A DNA stretch of 64,000 bases from Aporrectodea caliginosa. Taxonomy: Eukaryota > Annelida > Clitellata > Crassiclitellata > Lumbricidae. The number at the start of each line of letters is the position of its first letter. Position 1 is the first letter of the stretch. A program made the position numbers and the translations under genes. Below the pieces are notes generated by a model, which saw nothing but the letters and a program-made list of their open reading frames with translations, was not told where the DNA came from and searched no databases. The DNA lies in assembly GCA_020284085.1 (NCBI GenBank), contig JACEVL010000050.1, positions 237,501 through 301,500 of the forward strand, read 5' to 3'. Shown here piece after piece: positions 22,951 through 35,707 of the stretch.

Positions 22951-24060
22951 TCAAATATGCCATTTCTAACATTGTAGGACAATCGGATGACCTTCATTTT
23001 CAAGGTCATTTGACATCCATTGTCATAATATTTCGTTATCGGTGAAGGCTAAAAAGAAGGTGTCAGTCCAAGATAGGCCCACTGGCTCAAGGAAACAAAA
23101 TAGAGTTATAAACAACCTGGTATGACCAACATATGACCATCGCATGACTTTGTAGTTCAAGGTCACTCGACCTGTTATGGTTAACCTTTGGCCTCACTGG
23201 AACTACAAGTTATGTAAAAAAATTCCTGGCGTATATGATGTATTTCAGAGTCTTGGTTTCGAAAGAAGTACACTCGACAGAGTTGTGATGAACATCATAT
23301 GCTGAGTGCATGACTGTAGTCCAGGGTTCATTGACCTGCAATGTTTAACCTTTGGTTCTCAGAAACTACAAGTGCTAGAATAGTTTTCTTGATGTCTAAT
23401 AATTTTTATGATTTTAAGGGCCGCCAAAAAACTGTACACTCAACATTATAGGTTACGATCGCTTTCCTCATTCTGCAGCTTCTCTCCAACCTTTCCTCTC
23501 TTTGGACCAGCATGATCTTTTTGTCCCGCGAACTAGGACCACTTTGGCGCAAGCTAGGTCATTTCTCACCATTGGCCTGCCCTGTGGAATTCCCTCCCTT
23601 CCTCTTTACGCGTTTCCATTCCTTCTAGATCTATTCCTACTTCTCTCTTTCTTCAAAACCTATTTCTTCTCTCGGGGTACTCGCACTGGGAGCACTACTG
23701 AATAGTCACTGCTGTGAACGGCGCTATATAAGCTACTAATTACATTACACTACATCTGAGCTTCAAGGTCACTTGACGACCCGGCGTGGTTGCCCTTCGT
23801 TTCTCGGGAATTGCAAGCAATAGAATTGTGATTGTGGTTTATCTTCTGTGAAGGCATTAAAGCACTTTCCCAAACATGAGATTTGTTATTGTACGTTGTG
23901 ATTCACAGAAAATTGTTACGGGAAACTGTCTACGACTTTCCAAGGTCATACGTGTTACTTGATATTATACATCACGGAATGTAATTACCGCAGAGTGGCA
24001 AGCATGTGTCTTCAGGATTTCTTGTAGCCAAAAATCTTACAGTTGACACCAAGTTCACCT
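22951..24060. repeat. decayed repeats containing AAGGTCA/TGACCT
   Basis: Degenerate units recur roughly every 150-200 bp, with a core like CAAGGTCACTTGACC, then GGTTAACCTTTGG.CTC and GAACTACAAG (e.g. 23158, 23321, 23763). A CR1-like tail interrupts them at 23460-23755. Divergence is high, so unit boundaries are uncertain. Confidence 0.5.
23460..23755 (+). mobile_element. CR1/L2-like LINE 3' end
   Basis: Reads LDQHDLFVPRTRTTLAQARSF, then a broken WN.LP segment, FFKTYFFSRGTRTGSTTE and the 3' UTR GGCGCTATATAAGCTAC. Typical RT C-terminus and tail; inactive. Confidence 0.8.
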
Positions 24061-24083
24061 TTCTAAGACTTGTGGATGGTTAT

Positions 24084-24090
24084 GGATATA

Positions 24091-24167
<77 letters not shown>
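24084..24167. repeat. (TA)n microsatellite
   Basis: About 40 TA units. Confidence 0.95.
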
Positions 24168-24170
<3 letters not shown>

Positions 24171-24998
24171 GTCACTGGGAACGTCACGGTGAATGAGGTC
24201 AAGTGGTCTGTGAAATATAATATTATAATCAAATTCCTTGTAGTCGATAACCCTAGTCTGCAGACACCGAGATCTCCTTTCCAAGACTTCTGGCTTTGGA
24301 GCGGTTACTTCAAAAGTTGAGTGACGTTATGTCACATGTTCTGGAAGAAGAAACTGCTATGGGGTTTCAAGAATATTTTATGCAAATCCTTCTTTCCCAA
24401 AACCATAACTTGATACCTAAAAATAAACATTTTAAGAACAACACGCTAAGAAGAACCATTGATCCAACGCAATGTCAACCGTGACGTCAAAGTTTTACGT
24501 CATGTCACATGGCGTCATGCAAGAGTAACCTTATGAGACAAAACCTACGTTGTGAGCAAACCTTTCCAGGAAACCTCACCAAAGGAATTTTGAATATCTC
24601 TTCCCGTTTGAAAGTTATGCATTGAAAACCGTTATGTTGGTAAAACTTTCCACACAGGCTATTGCATGAGGGGTATACGAAATTTGAAAAGGCTTTGAGC
24701 CACGTCTAAATGATCTTCAATCTTGCTGTAACTTTGCATTTTTTTTATCAGAATAGCCAAGAGAAACCTTTTAGAGGTTGGCCATTGAAATCTGAGAACT
24801 TTGGTTTTTCTGGGACATGGCGAGTAGCGGTGCTTTCTATCGAGTTGACGTTTGACAGTTAATTAAACGTAAATAAGGTATAACACTAGCCATCTATTTA
24901 TAAGCTCTTTGCTAACGAGACGACTTTCACCTCAAGCATCTAGCATCAACCAGTCGATTATAATATATTAACATTTACAGTCGAAGCTAAGGAGTGGG
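24168..24998. other. unassigned sequence
   Basis: No exon or repeat recognised. In particular I found no upstream CRNKL1 exon here. Confidence 0.35.
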
Positions 24999-25589
24999 AT
25001 GGACGGTTATGGGCCGCACGTGTTGTACATAAATTTATTGCTCCACTGTATCCCAGTGTCCCATATTGTAGTTCTTGGGAACATTGTCATGTGGACTGGT
25101 GAGCTGATCATAAGTCCTTCAGCGATCAAGTGTCAAGCAAGGAAATATAACCGTGCAGCCCTAGCAGCAGAGATTCGTGAATCTTTCGATCCAAATGTTC
25201 CTCTTACTATTCACTGGGACGGCAAGATCATGCCAGATTTTACAGGGACAGAACGAGGGTGTGTTGATTGCCTTCCAATAATGGTATCTGGCAAGGATGT
25301 GACCAAGCTATTGGCCATCCCCAAACTCAAATCCGGGACAGCTGCAGTCATGTCAGATGCATGTTTGGCTGAGATAAGAAGTTGGGGATTGGAAGACAGA
25401 ATCGTGGCCATGTGTTTCGACACAACGGCGAGTAACACGGGTTGCAAGGGCGGCGTGTGCATCAAGCTGGACCAAGCTGGACAGAACTGGTTCCTGACTT
25501 TCCTTCTTGCTGGTGCGAGACTCCGTTATTCACTTGCGTACACGTGCCTGGCATCATGTATGTCAGTACTACAGTTGTTGCAAACATAA
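24999..25589 (+). pseudogene. transposase-like CxxH-family fragment
   Basis: Belongs to the same uncharacterised family as 1020-2753 but covers the segment upstream of it. It reads IRESF.P..PLTIHWDGK, PDFTG, LPIMVSGKDV..LL.IPKL.SGTA, then WGL.DRIVAMCFDTTASNTG. The Asp of FDTTASN, lost in the other copy, is present here. After CIKLDQ the expected ACRHH motif is not readable, so the copy is damaged or truncated there. It ends 24 bp before the CRNKL1 exon, in the presumed preceding intron. Function is unknown; a DDE/RNase-H-fold transposase is my inference from the D...CxxH layout seen across the two copies. Confidence 0.6.
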
Positions 25590-25613
25590 GAAATATTTCT
25601 ATATGCCTTGTAG

Positions 25614-27111
<1,498 letters not shown>

Positions 27112-27179
27112 ACTGCTGTGTGATGTTGTGTTGTGTGATGGATGGCTGCATGGGTCGATCGATGAATGTATGGATCTAC

Positions 27180-27475
27180 TAAGAGACAAGAGAAGAGATA
27201 AGTTTTAAGTTTAGATTTTAAAATATTAATTTAGGATGATCTTCGGATTAGTTCTGGTAGAGAGTTCCATTCAGCTGGACCAGCTACTTCAAACATTCTG
27301 TTTCCAAATTATACATGTGTAATTTTCATTACGAAGTTAAGATTTGTCTTCTGTCATTTAATTGTGTTCTTGTGAATTGTGTAATTGTCATAACATGTAA
27401 ATGTACAGCGCAGTGCGTTTGTCAGGCGCTTGATTAAAGAAAAGATATTATTATTATTATTATTATTAATCAATT
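27180..27475. mobile_element. LINE/SINE tail fragments
   Basis: 27180-27345 resembles a minus-strand LINE 3' end (GTTCCATTCAGCTGGACC). 27345-27470 matches the 3' half of the SINE at 48074-48300 (CATGTAAATGTACAGCGCAG, GTTTGTCAGGCGCTT) and ends in TTATTA repeats. Confidence 0.6.
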
Positions 27476-27479
27476 CGTA

Positions 27480-28445
27480 CATCAAATTGCCCTAGATTTC
27501 TCGATAGCCTTCGACACGGTGACGCACTCTTACCTAGCTGAACAAGTAGCAGTGCTGCAAATTCTGGACTGCTTGTAACCTGCAGTTGGATAATCGCCTA
27601 TCTTGGAGATCGTGGTCATGCAACTAAATAGGCCTACAATGGTTTAATTTCCACCATTGCTAAAATCAACAATAGTATTGTTCAGGGGTCGCGTCTAGGC
27701 CTAGCCTACTTTTATTACAACAATTTCACAAATTAAAGCGGCCCACCCCGATAGTGGGCTTATCAAATATGCAGAAACATCTGCTGGTACCCTCATCAAA
27801 CAGTACAGTGGCAAACGAATTCGACTATAATTATGTGTCTCAATGGGCGGAAAATGTAACCTTAAACTAAATAAGAAGAAACCTTTGAGATGGTGATCAG
27901 ACGGCCGAGGGGCGTGCAAGGCATGACATTGTTCCAGATGTCTCCCCCCGGATTGACTAGGGTTTCGAGCTCGAATGTCCTGGGGTTACGATTACAGATG
28001 TTCTCAGCTTTGAGCCGCATGTAGGCCTATTAAACCCGAATATGCTGTAGGGCAAGACAATCGATGTGTGCCCTACGCATTCTTGTTGCGCATGGCCTCA
28101 CGGGTCCACAGCTTTATGATGTAGTACGTCCAACAACAGTGGCTCGTTTACTCTATGCTGCATCGACATGGTGGGGTTTGCTGGACAACAGGATACATAG
28201 CAGCCGACTCCAGTCAGTAATAAACAAGCGAATCCGCCTCCGGTACCTTCCTGACGACTACCCAACATTTGAGCGACCTTGTCTTGAAGCTGACACCCGT
28301 CTTTTCTCTGTGGTGCTGATGAACCAGGGCCACTTACTGCATAGTTTACTTCCACGGTTCCACCAAAAGCCCCAACAATATAGCCTACCCTGCGACGGCG
28401 ATCGCATGACCGTTGCCTACCTCTTGCAGATAATCTACAGCTCAA
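27480..28445 (+). mobile_element. non-LTR retrotransposon RT, decayed
   Basis: Reads ALDFSIAFDTV in the RT core, then after several frame changes CALRILVAHGLTGPQLYDVV, ARLLYAASTWWGLL, INKRIRLRYLPDDYPT and MNQGHLLHSLLP. That order is the thumb and C-terminal part of jockey/Nimb-type RTs. Many stops; dead. Confidence 0.75.
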
Positions 28446-28514
28446 GACTGTTATAGTTAGAATGTTGTACTCATATTGACAGTTGATTGTTAATAAGACA
28501 TATTCATTATGAAG

Positions 28515-28830
28515 ATTTATATAGCGCCCTTTCAAGGTTACTAGGCTACTCAGGAGCGCTCCCGACCCCAGCACGGCTGAAAAAGGACAGTTTGAGGTGA
28601 GAATAGAAAGAGTCAGAGTGGACCCTGGAAAGCAGGAGCATGGCCAGAGGGAGCCCATTCCAGAGAGAGGGGCCAACCACTGAGAAGGCGCGATTCTGCT
28701 TAGTCGCTGTGCGGGGAAAGGGACGATGAGCACGCCCCTCTCAGCAGAGCGAAGAGAGTGACGAGCCGGAGTACACGAGGTAGGGCAGCAGAGTCCCGAA
28801 GATAGGCTGGGGAGAGGCCTAGCAAGTACA
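28515..28830 (-). mobile_element. CR1/L2-like LINE 3' end
   Basis: Reverse complement carries the GGCGCTATATAAATC tail preceded by a region matching other LINE 3' ends (GAGCGCTCCTGAGTAG, and GTTGGCCCCTCTCTCTGGAA on the opposite strand). Confidence 0.65.
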
Positions 28831-28888
28831 CCAGAGTGCGGATATGCAAATGGTTTAATAAAGAATATACTTACTTATTTACTTACTT

Positions 28889-29155
28889 AAATGGAGGGAT
28901 TGCTGTATGGAGGGATAGGCTAGACGAACGAACGGATGGATGGATAAATGGATGGATGAATGGAGGGATTGCTGAAAGGATTGCTGAACGGAGGAATGGA
29001 TGGTTGAATGGTCCACTCTGACTATTTCTATTGTCATCTCAATGGATGGTTGAATGGATGGATGGCTCTTTGGAGGAATGGATGGTTGAATGAAAGGATG
29101 GATGTTTGAATGGATGGTTGGATGCATGGTTTAATGGAGTTATTGCTGAATGGAC
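28889..29155. repeat. degenerate (GGAT)n / GAATGGATGGA repeat
   Basis: Imperfect GGATGGATGAATGG units with an approximate higher-order repeat. The frames in it are artefacts. Confidence 0.85.
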
Positions 29156-29380
29156 GGATACAATACGATACAACTGATCTTTGAAATCGCGCTTCTTACT
29201 AAGGTTACTCCAAGCAGAAGCTTGCACACGCCTCGACGGCGCAGAAGCAATTATATCGCAGAGCAATTGTGCTCGAAGGACTTGCTCAAGGTCCCTACGC
29301 GGCGGCTTGAGGTGGATTCGAACCTGAAACCCTCCGGCTGCAAGGCACCGAACATACCCATACACCACCGCGCCCCACAG
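29155..29380 (-). mobile_element. tRNA-derived SINE, family 2, minus orientation
   Basis: Reverse complement has GGTGGTGTATGGGTATGTTC, GCCTTGCAGCCGGAGGGTTT and GGTTCGAATCCACC, aligning with 12531-12620. Confidence 0.75.
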
Positions 29381-29614
29381 ATATAAAAACGAGCGGACGG
29401 TTATAGACCCTATTGAAATCGGTGAACTAAATGCCAACAATGGAAGAATCAATTAGTTGTAGCCCTACAATCAATCATTTTACTGTACTCGACTACGTGC
29501 TTGCATGCATCAGAAACGTCCATAGTATACGCACTGTGTGGCCTCCAGTCAACAGAATAATTACGAAAGTGGAGGAAAATCCATTACTTATTGATCTTTT
29601 CTTTATAAATTCCG
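29381..29614. other. unassigned sequence
   Basis: The short plus-strand frame at 29431-29619 has no known motif. Confidence 0.3.
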
Positions 29615-29757
29615 CCTAGAACCTATATAGGTTGCTCCGCCACTATCCAACCTGTGTTGGTGCCTGTCCCAAGCGCGGAGAGAGGAGGAGGGCGACGCGA
29701 ATAATCTTTGTTATGACACAGCTGTCGTTAAACAACAACCAACCAACCAACCTATAG
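29615..29757 (+). mobile_element. short retroelement with TTAAACAACAACCAACCAACC end
   Basis: Same family as 10085-10215, with CCTGTCCCAAGC, GGAGGAGGGCGACGCGA, CGTTAAACAACAACCAACC. Confidence 0.55.
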
Positions 29758-30225
29758 TAGTTGTAATCGTAATCGTAAACTCGATATTTCTAGAGCGCCC
29801 ACAAAAGCGAAGTCGCGGGAACCAGCTTATTCACAGGCGCTTAATCAAAACAGAATCGATAGGCAGAGGGTCAAAATCCAGAGAGTCAGGCAGGCAGACA
29901 GTCGGACGACTAAGGTGGATGATGTTTAGAGTTGAAATGGCGAGGGAGGTGAGGGGAGGAGAAGGAATCGGGATAGGATTTGTGAAAAAGCAGTGATTCT
30001 ATCAGTGACACTGGGCGTTGACGCTAGTATGATTAGGTCTATAATAATCAATTGGAGTTCCTGTTGGTCTCTTTTCCTTTGAAAACATAAACATACTTAT
30101 GATGGTGGACAGCAACGCAATTATACTTGCTAACTGAAAAGTACATGTTATTATAATTGCTGTTACACTAATGTAATTGTTATTTAATGGACCAAGGCTG
30201 TATATAGCCTATGTATTTGTATTAT
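29758..30225. other. unassigned; possible LINE 3' tail at 29765-29860
   Basis: TAATCGTAATCGTAA...TAGAGCGCCC...ACCAGCTTATTCACAGGCGC resembles the inverse of 33885-33960 (AATAAGCTGGTGCC...GGCGCTTTAGA...TTACGATTACGAC), so it is probably a minus-strand LINE tail of a second family. Confidence 0.5.
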
Positions 30226-30226
30226 G

Positions 30227-30227
<1 letters not shown>

Positions 30228-30288
<61 letters not shown>

Positions 30289-30290
30289 GA
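30228..30290. repeat. (TAA)n microsatellite, left of RLE element
   Basis: About 20 TAA units immediately upstream of the retrotransposon fragment. Confidence 0.95.
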
Positions 30291-30344
30291 TCTTGGTAAT
30301 AAGATAATAAGAGCTTAGATCGTGCTTTGGTGCATCGAAATTAA

Positions 30345-31469
30345 ATGACCTACCTGCTGCTAACCACACCATGCTGGAACAACCAACTGCTCGAGAAAAT
30401 GGACAACCAGATGAGAGTAGGACTGGAAAAGATTCTCAACACGGAACTCAGTGACATGCAATGGCTGCAAGCCTCCCTCCCGGTCAGAGATGGAGGACTT
30501 GGGACACGACGAGTGTCGATGCTGGCTTCCTCAGACTACTTGGCTTCAGCTGCGTCGAACGACTCGCTCGTGAGTGCCATACTGAGTAGGACAGAATGGA
30601 GAGATATACATCGGGAAGAAATGCTGGAGGCCCGCAGAGACTCGATGCCGGCGGTGGTGGGGCCGAACCTGAGCCGACAAAGGAACTGGGATAGACCTCT
30701 CATCGACAGTGACAAAACGAAAGTATGGACCGGTGGCATCGACCCACTTAGCCAGGCAAGACTGAGAGCGGTGGCGGCCCCACATGCCGGAGACTGGCTC
30801 GTGACCATTCCTCTAGTGACGTGCGGTCTAGGACTGAGCAACGAAGCGGTGCGTGTGGCGGCAGGCTTGCGCCTCGGCCTCACCCTATGTGCACCGCACC
30901 GATGCCAGTGTGGAGAAATCGCCGACCCAGGAGGACATCATGGGCTGGTCTGCAGAAAGTCGGTGGGAAGAACAGCCCGACACGCCGCCATCAACGACAT
31001 AATTTGGAGATCCCTCTCGAAGGCGGACATCCCCAGCTCAAAGGAGCCGCCTGGATTGATTCGAACCGATGGCAAGAGACCGGATGGGGCCACTTTGATC
31101 CCATGGGCCAGAGGCAAATATATAGCCTGGGATGCAACGGCCATCCACACATGCGCCCCCTCGTACGTCCATCTGACGGCAGCGATGACAGGAGGTGCGG
31201 CAGAACATGCTGCAGAACGCAAACTCAGCAAATACTCTTCCTTGCCCGCGACACACGAGTTTGTCCCGGTGGCCTTAGAATCATTGGGTCCCATTAACCG
31301 CACAGGACGAGAGTTCTTACAGGAGCTAGGCCGTCGGATGACGGAGGCAACGGGGGACCCCCGCGAGACGACTCACCTGTTCCAGCGATTGTCCGTCTGC
31401 ATGCAGCGCTTTAACGCCGCGGCCTTTAGGGGCTCATTTATGCAACACGATGGAGACGAGAACCCGTAA
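30345..31469 (+). mobile_element. 3' part of RLE-type non-LTR retrotransposon ORF (HERO/R4-like)
   Basis: A 374-residue open frame; the Met is not a real start because the element is 5'-truncated. It begins in the RT thumb region (LSDMQWLQASLPVRDGGLG). Near residues 180-205 it has a Cys/His cluster CAPHRCQCG...HHGLVC, followed by GKRPDGATLIPWARG...AWDAT. A Cys/His knuckle followed by RPD and a second Asp about 15 residues later matches the restriction-like endonuclease of R2/R4/HERO-type elements. The C-terminal part (FVPVALESLGPI, QRFNAAAFRGSF) is typical of a family abundant in cnidarians and amphioxus. The flanks are TAA repeats on both sides. The frame is fully open, so insertion is recent or purified. 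Clade is inference. Confidence 0.75.
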
Positions 31470-31526
31470 AACACAATTATACTTAGTATCTTAGAGCCTG
31501 AGGGATCCTTTGTACCTCGGGCCATA

Positions 31527-31558
31527 AAAAAAAAAAAAAAAAAATAATAATAATAATA
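31527..31558. repeat. poly(A) then (TAA)n, right of RLE element
   Basis: 19 A followed by TAATAATAATAA. It could be the element's poly(A) tail plus the remainder of the target repeat, which is itself the tail of the next, minus-strand LINE. Confidence 0.8.
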
Positions 31559-31910
31559 CGATTTGTATAGCGCCACATTGCAGCCCAGGCCGAAGGCAAG
31601 GGCGCTGAACAAGAGTTCAAGAAGTCAATGACAGTCATATGATTGTTTCAAAAGATAGGTCTTGAGCTGTGATTCAAATGTCTCCAGAGATGGCGCATTC
31701 TTCACATATGGTCGGGAAGACTGTTCCGTGCAGTGGGTCCTGCGACAGTGAAGGAACAGTCGCCAAACCTCGTAGAAGACCGCGAGACTTCTAGCAGATT
31801 TTGATGAGGATCATAGTCGACATCTGCTCCGGTTGTCTGCTACCTGAATGCAGAAGTCAGAGATGTAGTCAGGCTTGCGATTATTCAGTGCTTTGTAGGT
31901 TTATCAACCA
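31559..31910 (-). mobile_element. LINE 3' end, minus strand
   Basis: Reverse complement reads KALNNRKPDYISDFC, later RGLR/FGDCSF-type RT C-terminal sequence, and ends GGCGCTATACAAATCG plus TTATTATT. Inactive. Confidence 0.7.
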
Positions 31911-31941
31911 CAGCTTGTAGCTTGTACGTATGTATGTACCG

Positions 31942-31972
<31 letters not shown>

Positions 31973-31984
31973 TGTATGCATTGT

Positions 31985-32900
31985 ATTTATATTGTATTGT
32001 ATTTATAAATTTATAAAGCGCCTCTCACAGAGAACACCAATCAGAGGCGCTCCCAGTGCGAAAGACTCCGAGCGAAAAGAGTGGTCTTACGACAACGAAA
32101 AGAAGCACCTGGCCCACCAGGGGCGGCGCTGGGTTTTTAGTTGTGGGGGGTCCACGAAAATGAAATTAACTTGCGAGGCACTGCGAGCGCCGAAGGCGCG
32201 AAGCTGCCCACGATTAGGGGTCTGGGGAGCGTCGTAGCTCCCCCAGCGGGGTTCGGGCGGAGCCCCAGCCTAATGTTGCTTTTTGGAGTATAATGTTGCC
32301 ATATGGAGCTCATTTCAGCCACTCTGAACTAAACATTTATAGCTTAAAAATGAACTTGATTTGTTAGTTGCTATGTTGACTTGGTTAAAAATTTGCAAAC
32401 ATGTAATTACTAGACCCCAAAAAAAAAAAAAATCTATTCGGATTTACACGAATTGGATAAATGGTCTGAACGACAGCTGGGGGGGTCCGGACCCCTGGAC
32501 CCCCCGGCCAGCGCCGCCCCTGTGGCCCACCAGATAGCATCAAAGAACGAGTTGATGAAGGAGTTGGTTCCATAATAAAGGGCCAATGAAGGCAAAAGCT
32601 CGAGATTTAGCCATAGTAGTCACTCGCTCGTGGGACAAAGGTCACGGCGATCAAGTGAACGAAGCGGACGGTGAGAGGTGGCGGAGATAGGCCGGCGAAC
32701 GAGGCAACAGAGGTATTTGGGAGCTAGGCCAGAATAAGACCGACAGACAAGAACAAGGACCTTAAGCTACGAGGATACGAGCAGTGAGAGGGAGCCAGTG
32801 AAGTTATCCAACATAACATGAGGAGATGTGCGAGAAGCGAGGCAGTCGAGCTATCAGCCTGGCAGCCGCATTAAGCACAGATTGAAGAGGGGAGAGGCGT
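31985..32900 (-). mobile_element. CR1/L2-like LINE 3' end split by a hAT MITE
   Basis: Reverse complement of 32523-32900 matches the LINE at 141-420 (RAFAFIGPSLW-type RT end). 31985-32117 holds the continuation and the GGCGCTTTATAAATTT tail with TTGTA-like repeats. The MITE at 32118-32522 separates the two parts. Confidence 0.75.
32118..32522. mobile_element. hAT-type MITE, 405 bp
   Basis: Perfect inverted ends CAGGGGCGGCGCTGG / CCAGCGCCGCCCCTG and perfect 8-bp target duplication TGGCCCAC (32110-32117 and 32523-32530). No coding capacity. Inserted in a LINE. Confidence 0.9.
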
Positions 32901-32919
32901 ATGTATGTATGTATGTATG

Positions 32920-32951
<32 letters not shown>

Positions 32952-33052
32952 TGTATGTATGTATGTATGTATGCATGTATGTATGTATGTATGTATGTAT
33001 GTATGTACGGTGTGTATGTATGTATGTATGTATGTATGTATGTGCGTACGTA
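32899..33052. repeat. (GTAT)n microsatellite
   Basis: Tetranucleotide array with few interruptions. A shorter (GTAT)n is at 31940-31978. The frames within are artefacts. Confidence 0.95.
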
Positions 33053-34772
33053 TACGTGTGTTTGTTTGTATACAATACATGTATGTATTTAATATGCATT
33101 TCTGAATTTAATATAGCCTTTTAGCCTAGGTACCTCATGAAAGTGCTGTGAAGCAAAACCTGCCTCACCGAGACCAGCGCATATTAATTAACCGGCGTTT
33201 AATTAATGCAATTGGAGTCTGTAAAAGCCAGGTGCGTATTGACGGTATTGGCCTATGATGAAAAAAGCCTAATTGTCAGATACATGCAGTAAATAAGATC
33301 ATCGAAAATCTTTACCGCTGAAACAGTAATAGCAACCCTGACGACAGATAGACCTAGTCGTCGGAGATAGGCTAATCTTGACGGTTGAGAAAAGGTCATG
33401 GAAATTTTGTCAGCGATGGCCCTCCATTGGTTATAGACTGCACTTCGGGTCACTATTATAAATGGAGATTATTATTGTTATTAATTAGTAAATCAGCTAA
33501 TCAAATATAACTTACGTCCTCGAATTCACAACTTTAATCTCCCAATCAATGATAAATGTTATTATATAGCACGTATCTTGTTTAAAGATACATATTAATT
33601 GTCTTATAATTGTAATTATTTGTATTCGTCTAGAATTATTAACGTTATTAACAGACAGACAGACAGAGACAGACAGAGACAGAGACAGAGGCAGGAGAGC
33701 ATAGGCTACGGTGGATTGCAAGCTGGAAAGGTTAGTCTTCAACTGAGAGCGAAACGATATAAACGACTAAACGACACCCACCTTAACATCTACTGATCTG
33801 TCCTCTCTGATCCTCTGGAAACCGGACTCGGACCTCCTTCTGACTAACCTTTGGACAACCCCTCTGACTCGACGCAACGCTCGTGAATAAGCTGGTGCCC
33901 TGCGCGTGGCTTTCAAGTGGCGCTTTAGAAGTCTGGGAATTACGATTACGACTAAGCAAAACGAACAGGTTGGCCTACAGGGATAGAGTTCAAAATCTAG
34001 ACCCAGTAGTTAAAATGGACATCCAGAGATGAGTGACCTCCACATTTTTTAAAGCAAAAAGATAACTCTCTCTAGCTAATCTATAACAGAGATTCACTTT
34101 TCACAATTTTGATAAAACTAAAAATACATAAAATATGATGCATATATATTATTGCAGCCAAAGATATATTTATGTGACGGGTGACGGGTCTCTACTTTTG
34201 GGTGGCGGATCTCAAGCCAAAGGTGCCGATTTCAGCGGGATTCGGCTGAATTTAATCACTGTGTAGACCCAGCTTCAAGAAAGTTCTAGTCCTAGTTATG
34301 GTTAGAGAAAGATAATTAGATGACCTCGTTGAATATTGATTAATCTGAGGAATCAAAACTTGAATTGTCGTTGAAATGGACTCGCTTTAAATAAAACAAG
34401 ACGGACTTTAAATAAGTCAGGATGAACTCTAAACAAACCAAGACCTCAAATGCGATGTTGTAGGCTAATTATGCGTATTGCATTCGGTTACCATGGCTAC
34501 AGAATAATTATGGAAATCAATGATGGCGCGAACGAGTCGGAACATGATCTGCAGTGCAAGACGCTGCTACCGAACTAGGGCTGCGTCACCAATAGCAACC
34601 AAGCATACAGGTGTAATGTGTCTTAAGGTATTCGTCTCTGCCCTGCAGAGGCCCGGGAAGTGTTTAAAAGTTGGGTGAGCCAACCTCAGCCGTGTAGGCC
34701 ACATACCTAAGGTGGATAAAATTATTCATTATGCCTGATATTATCTATAACGATATTTTGTCATTTTTTGCA
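33053..34772. other. gene-free stretch with minor repeats
   Basis: Contains a GACA/GAGACA run (33650-33692) and a probable plus-strand LINE tail at 33800-33960 (GAATAAGCTGGTGCC, TGGCGCTTTAGAAGTCTGG, ATTACGATTACGAC). Nothing else recognised. Confidence 0.45.
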
Positions 34773-34780
34773 ACCACTGG

Positions 34781-35100
34781 CAGGGCCGCCGACAGAAATT
34801 CCGGGCCCCTAGGCAGAGCAGTCACGGCGGGCCCCTAACTATCTTTAGATTTTTGAAAAAATTTTTTTCTTACTAAATGCGGCTTGTCAAAGAAAATGTC
34901 ACAAGCCGCATTTTGAGACCCCCGGCCCCCCCCGTTACGCCACTGTATATTTTAATATTTTATAAGGCATAAAATCATAACCTTTTTATATCTAATTAAT
35001 TATAATATATATCATAAGTTTATTACGGGCCCGGCCCGGGCCCTTAAAAGTCGCCGGGCCCCTGGGCATTTGCCCCTCTGCCCCCCTCTCGGCGGGCCTG
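34781..35100. mobile_element. hAT-type MITE, 320 bp
   Basis: Ends CAGGGCCGCCGACAG and CTCTCGGCGGGCCTG are imperfect inverted repeats. A perfect 8-bp duplication ACCACTGG flanks it (34773-34780 and 35101-35108). GGGCCC-rich interior, no ORF of note. A partial relative may be at about 42773-42840 (GCAGGGCCGTTTCTAA). Confidence 0.88.
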
Positions 35101-35108
35101 ACCACTGG

Positions 35109-35410
35109 TAGTTTATTACGCTCAATATTGATAACATAAAAGGCGACAATAGCACAATAAGACTGCTTTAGCAATCAAAAATACAAAGTGCCAGCCAGTG
35201 TTTATAGAGCGTCTGCAGACTGTAGGCCTATACAAAGCGCCAGCCAGTGTTTATAGAGCGTCTGTAGGCCTAGGCCTACTTATAATACGATAGAGAAAAA
35301 TTAAACCGCACAGTAGGCCCTATGCAACGATGTCATAAGCATCGTTAATGTCCTAGGTTGCGGTGTGTGTGCCAACCTGTTTTGCATAAGAAACGACATA
35401 TACATATCAA
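35109..35410. other. unassigned; TAGGCCTA-rich
   Basis: Contains two near copies of AAAGYGCCAGCCAGTGTTTATA (35187 and 35236), about 49 bp apart, and several TAGGCCTA octamers. No gene. Confidence 0.5.
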
Positions 35411-35707
35411 CTAAAACCCAAATGTGGACCGTCTTTCGCTTGTCTTGCAGGCAAATTCTCTTATAAGAGCCTGAATATCACAACTCTCCACGCGCTTCCG
35501 ATGACAGTGCATGAGTGCGAGGTGTGTGAGCCGCTTCTGCGTCATCATTTGCCGCAACCATGTTTTCAGTCTCCGTAACGCACTGAATGAACGTTCGGCA
35601 CCAGCTGCAGTAGCCGGAACCACAAGGAGAAGTTCAACAACTTTTATAGTTTCACGGAATAGATGACACATGGTGGCAGTTTGAGCAGCAAAATAATTAC
35701 TTACCAT
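35411..35707 (-). pseudogene. hAT transposase C-terminal dimerisation domain fragment
   Basis: 98 residues with VVPATAAGAERSFSALRRLK and LRQMMTQKRLTHLALMH, the signature of the hAT C-terminal dimerisation region (Dimer_Tnp_hAT; VPVTTASAERSFSALRRIK-like in many elements and in ZMYM-type proteins). The stop after FGF is close to the usual C-terminus. No catalytic domain was found upstream (higher coordinates), so this is an isolated 3' fragment. It could be a source relative for the nearby hAT MITEs, but no matching ends were found around it. Confidence 0.75.

Noticed and set aside
30536..31303. Overlapping frames on both strands within 30.5-31.3 kb
   Set aside because: Shadows of the 374-codon retrotransposon frame.
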